In this document: positions 63,977-64,000 of the stretch, in pieces
Layout of the letters: each line of letters opens with the position of its first letter
How positions within the stretch are numbered: position 1 is the stretch's first letter
NCBI RefSeq assembly: GCF_900109205.1
Contig: NZ_FNZB01000003.1
Span: forward strand, 378,333-442,332
Origin: Sphingomonas sp. OV641
Lineage (GTDB): Bacteria > Pseudomonadota > Alphaproteobacteria > Sphingomonadales > Sphingomonadaceae
Direction of reading: 5' to 3'
DNA length: 64,000 nt
Made by a program: the position numbers and the translations under genes
The notes under the pieces: model-generated
What the model was told of the DNA's origin: nothing
The model's input: only the letters and a program-made list of their open reading frames with translations
Databases searched by the model: none

Positions 63977-64000
63977 TTGTTGGTTTAGATGAAGGGACAT

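Overview
The window reads as a chromosomal segment of a high-GC alphaproteobacterium, most likely a Sphingomonas-type member of the Sphingomonadaceae. This rests on the protein sequences of Ssb, DnaA, COQ9, HspQ, L21/L27 and Obg, on a Fur-like operator in front of feoA, and on a 3' end (63.8-64.0 kb) that looks like the promoter and boxA leader of a ribosomal RNA operon starting just outside the window. These assignments come from reading motifs; no database search was run.

Left part (1-10.6 kb) is ordinary chromosome: a partial GAF-PAS sensor, a small lipoprotein, ssb, a feoAB ferrous-iron operon, a COQ9-type ubiquinone protein, an EamA exporter, an Old Yellow Enzyme, an FkbM methyltransferase, a hybrid PAS-PAS histidine kinase with receiver, and a 55-residue hydrophilic protein.

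Glycan region A (10.6-18.1 kb, minus strand) is one tightly overlapping operon: three CgeB-like glycosyltransferase paralogues (one fused in frame to a UDP-glucuronate-decarboxylase-like domain), a GT4 glycosyltransferase and two sugar-nucleotide epimerases. It is followed by a histidine phosphatase, a DUF1003 membrane protein, a zinc-type alcohol dehydrogenase homologue and dnaA. Glycan region B (22.4-32.3 kb) holds a 1172-residue GT2-sulfotransferase fusion, two further sulfotransferase-like proteins, a 972-residue two-glycosyltransferase protein and an epimerase. The two regions together suggest assembly and sulfation of a surface polysaccharide.

Core housekeeping follows (32.3-38.3 kb): ychF, a 2OG-Fe(II) oxygenase, obgE, a TetR regulator, a GNAT acetyltransferase, rpmA, rplU, hspQ and tRNA-Ser(CGA).

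From the tRNA 3' end (38.33 kb) to a 14-base copy of that end at 61.90 kb lies a probable integrated and decayed genomic island. It carries a P4/DUF5906-type primase-helicase broken by a one-base frameshift, a 5'-truncated MmeI-like restriction-modification gene with a PD-(D/E)XK partner, several unrecognised proteins that may be defence-related, a tyrosine-recombinase remnant, and an HsdS fragment joined to a truncated DUF3644 gene. The same island holds a 10-kb cluster (49.0-59.0 kb) of an animal-type haem peroxidase, an M4 thermolysin-like peptidase, a trypsin-like peptidase, a lipoprotein, an M6 peptidase, a membrane-anchored matrixin-like peptidase and a small membrane protein. That cluster is the best candidate for an undescribed system: most of its enzymes have no visible signal peptide. 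After the island come a pyridoxamine-phosphate-oxidase-like protein and the rRNA leader.
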